A stretch of DNA of 15,527 nucleotides from Candidatus Aenigmatarchaeota archaeon (GTDB lineage: Archaea; Aenigmatarchaeota; Aenigmatarchaeia; GW2011-AR5): assembly GCA_016202845.1 (NCBI GenBank), contig JACQNW010000034.1:1-15527 (forward strand), written 5' to 3'. Under the pieces are notes generated by a model. That model ran no database searches. It was not told the DNA's origin and saw only the letters and a list, made by a program, of their open reading frames with translations. The stretch's first letter is position 1, and the number at the start of each line of letters is the position of its first letter. The position numbers were made by a program, and so were the translations under genes. Positions 13,971 to 15,527 of the stretch are shown here, one piece after another.

Positions 13971-15044
13971 TCATTGCTCCTCTAATGATTTGCGAAGCTT
14001 TTTCATCATATTTATTCTAAACTTGTATGTATTAGCATGAATAGCGTAAGCATTCCATCCTTCCATGCGCTGTAAAATCTCTTTCTTGTTCATAATACCA
14101 TCTTTGTACAAGCCGGAAAATTGGCTGATTCTATGCATGATTCTACTTACATTGCCTTTCTTTGGCAGTTTGTATTTGTAGAACACTCTGAAGCCGAGAA
14201 ACTTTATGCCTGCGTGCAATGGTAGAACCTTAGATTTTTGCGGATGTAATTCTATCCTTATTAATTTCAGAAATTCACTTATATGGTTTTTGTATGACTC
14301 AAGAGTTTCTTTTGACTCATGAAGTATCACAAAATCGTCTACATAGCGGATGTAACATTTTGCTTTTAGCCTGTGCTTGACAAAATAATCCAGCTCATTC
14401 AAATAGACATTTGCAAAGAACTGGCTTGTCATGTTTCCAAGCGGCATGCCTTTTCCTGGAATTTCACACATATGATTGCCAAGGATTTTCTTTATGAGCC
14501 AGAGGACTTTCTTGTCAGTTATTTTTCTGCCTATTATTCGCATCAAAATTTCGTGATCTACTGAATCAAAGTAATGTTTTATGTCTGCTTTCAAGACATA
14601 TCCGTAAACCATGTTGTTATCTTTGGCATACGCCAACAGCTTGCCATTGCGTGAAATTTTATTCTTGAACTGATTAAATCTTTTCAATGCTGTGTGCACC
14701 CCTTTGCCTTTCCTGTTCGCGTAAGAATCATAGATAAATATTTTCTCAAAAATCGGTTCAATTATGTTGCATAAAGCATGATGAATTATTCTATCACGAA
14801 AGTTAGAAGCAGAGATAAGTCGCACTTTTGGATCTCTGATAATAAACTGTTTTAGCGGTTTAGGCTCGTATGTCATGCTGCGCAATTCTTTTTGCAGTTG
14901 AAACATATTTCTTTCAATATCCGCTTCGAATTCCTTCACATACCATTTGGAACTTTTGCCTTTGCGGGCTTTTCTGTAAGCCTTACGTAAATTCTTCATC
15001 AGACATAGTTCATCATAGAGATTGTTGGATGATTTCATGATCAT
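13971..15044 (-). CDS. Reverse transcriptase of a diversity-generating retroelement
   Basis: About 357 aa. It is predicted to copy a template-repeat RNA into cDNA with errors at adenines, which then replaces a variable region in a target gene. The N-terminus (NLYDELCLMKNLRKAYRKAR) is typical of this RT group. Domain order: RDRIIHHALCNIIEPIFE, then YDSYANRKGKGVHTAL, motif A KADIKHYFDSVDHEIL (D154), then GKGMPLGNMTSQFFANVYL (199-215), motif C YVDDF (234-238), and KFLGFRV. LGNMTSQ fits the DGR form (LIV)GxxxSQ where group II intron RTs have QGxxxSP. No maturase X or HNH domain follows. The frame is open to 15152, but that part reads through the template repeat out of frame, so I start at 15044 (or 15038). 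The start ATG overlaps the stop of the frame in the repeat. Confidence 0.88.
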   Translation of the reverse strand: MIMKSSNNLYDELCLMKNLRKAYRKARKGKSSKWYVKEFEADIERNMFQLQKELRSMTYEPKPLKQFIIRDPKVRLISASNFRDRIIHHALCNIIEPIFEKIFIYDSYANRKGKGVHTALKRFNQFKNKISRNGKLLAYAKDNNMVYGYVLKADIKHYFDSVDHEILMRIIGRKITDKKVLWLIKKILGNHMCEIPGKGMPLGNMTSQFFANVYLNELDYFVKHRLKAKCYIRYVDDFVILHESKETLESYKNHISEFLKLIRIELHPQKSKVLPLHAGIKFLGFRVFYKYKLPKKGNVSRIMHRISQFSGLYKDGIMNKKEILQRMEGWNAYAIHANTYKFRINMMKKLRKSLEEQ

Positions 15045-15250
15045 AGGTCTTGGCCATACCGGACTATTGGGCGGAAGCCGTTGTTCGAATTTGCGTCTTC
15101 TTGCAAAGATTTCGCATTCCAGCGTTCGTAGTTCGCATTGACGTTCAGGCACCTAGCGTATATGCTAGCGCTTGGTATCCAAAAACTATCCTCATCGTGA
15201 TGCCAGTTGCCCCTGCGGCTGACGGCAACCTTGTAGCCTGTTAACCAAAC
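15041..15250 (-). repeat. Probable DGR template repeat (TR)
   Basis: About 200 bp directly upstream of the reverse transcriptase, on the same strand, richer in GC than its surroundings. One frame, cut off upstream by TAA (15253-15251) and ending in TGA (15043-15041), spells a C-type-lectin/FGE-like C-terminus: GYKVAVSRRGNWHHDEDSFW, ARCLNVNANYERWNAKSL, ANSNNGFRPIVRY. Asn codons AAC/AAT occur eight times, as expected where adenines direct mutagenesis. No start or longer gene leads into it, so it is a noncoding template and not a target gene. A template just 5' of the RT is the usual DGR order. The exact limits need the variable region, which is not in the window. A decayed target-gene end is the alternative. 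Confidence 0.7.
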
Positions 15251-15527
15251 TTACACTGCAATTTCAACTTTCGTCTTTCGACTACCAGCTGTTATTGCTG
15301 TATTTTATGTCATTAAGCACAACACAATGTTGTACTTTCACTATCTGCGAAAAGCAAAGCTCTTCGAGAGCTCGAGAAGTTTCACTTCTCTGTAGCTTAA
15401 CAGGCATGTAGTTCGGGGGTCTGCCAACTGCACAGAGCGATTTATGAAATTGCGTTCGCTATTTTGATATGCAAATTGGCCATCATGGCCAAGACTATGA
15501 GATGAAACACTACAACTTGTATTTAGA
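15251..15527. other. Hairpin-rich noncoding DNA upstream of the template repeat
   Basis: No recognisable gene. Stem-loops are ACAAC/GTTGT (15319-15333), GCTCT-TCG-AGAGC (15359-15371), GAGAAGT-TTC-ACTTCTC (15374-15390) and TTGGCCAT-C-ATGGCCAA (15476-15492). On the minus strand the tandem pair is followed by TTTGCTTTT, which could end a transcript coming from beyond the window. A minus-strand frame is open from the window edge to a TAG near 15338 (it reads RNFINRSVQLADPRTT), but it has no start, resembles nothing I know and runs through the hairpins, so I do not call it a gene. Confidence 0.4.

Noticed and set aside
13971..15044. Group II intron maturase or retron RT
   Set aside because: No QGxxxSP motif, no maturase X or HNH domain, no intron domain V-like structure seen, and no retron msr/msd layout; the LGxxxSQ form and the lectin-like template point to a DGR.
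15045..15152. N-terminal extension of the reverse transcriptase (start at 15152)
   Set aside because: These 36 codons read through the template repeat in a frame other than its lectin-like one and give an Arg-rich sequence unlike any RT N-terminus; family similarity begins at NLYDEL.
1..15527. CRISPR array or insertion sequence
   Set aside because: No regularly spaced direct repeats and no DDE or HUH transposase were seen on either strand.

Overview
The window reads as an archaeal chromosome segment. It carries archaeal-type translation genes (ribosomal protein S19e, a PDCD5-family protein, RNase P protein component 4, deoxyhypusine synthase), archaeal TATA promoters, a tRNA-Cys without an encoded CCA end, and large Asn/Thr-rich secreted proteins with a PGF-pre-PGF domain. 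AT-rich DNA, compact genes and many A-runs would suit a DPANN-type lineage, but the sequence alone does not fix the phylum.

Layout. 1-250: gene-poor, hairpin-rich DNA. 251-577 (-): a small hypothetical gene with a strong promoter and Shine-Dalgarno. 708-735: a near-perfect dif-like palindrome 56 bp upstream of a XerA-type tyrosine recombinase (792-1595, +). 1599-3564 (-): PDCD5, S19e with a structured leader, RNase P component 4, a retropepsin-like protease and a decayed small ORF. 3608-5317 (-): cysteinyl-tRNA synthetase and a small winged-helix protein. 5384-11326 (-): a two-gene surface operon, made of a secreted protein of about 1490 aa dense in N-glycosylation sequons and a membrane-anchored PGF-pre-PGF protein. 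11532-11602 (+): tRNA-Cys(GCA). 11630-12650 (-): a HEPN / nucleotidyltransferase pair of toxin-antitoxin type, with a palindromic operator at its promoter and a -1 frameshift in the HEPN gene. 12926-13939 (-): deoxyhypusine synthase. 13971-15250 (-): reverse transcriptase with a template-repeat-like element just upstream. 15251-15527: hairpin-rich noncoding DNA.

The most interesting unit is the right end. The reverse transcriptase has the LGNMTSQ signature of diversity-generating retroelements (DGRs) in place of the group II intron QGxxxSP. Directly 5' of it lies about 200 bp that is not part of a longer gene but still reads, in one frame, as the C-terminus of a C-type-lectin/FGE-like variable domain (ARCLNVNANYERW ... 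NSNNGFRPIVRY) rich in AAC/AAT codons. This is what a DGR template repeat looks like. The variable gene and any Avd protein are not in the window and probably lie past position 15527.

Second in interest is the dif-like site beside xerA. It has two 11-bp arms in perfect inverted symmetry around a 6-bp centre, the geometry of Xer recombination sites.
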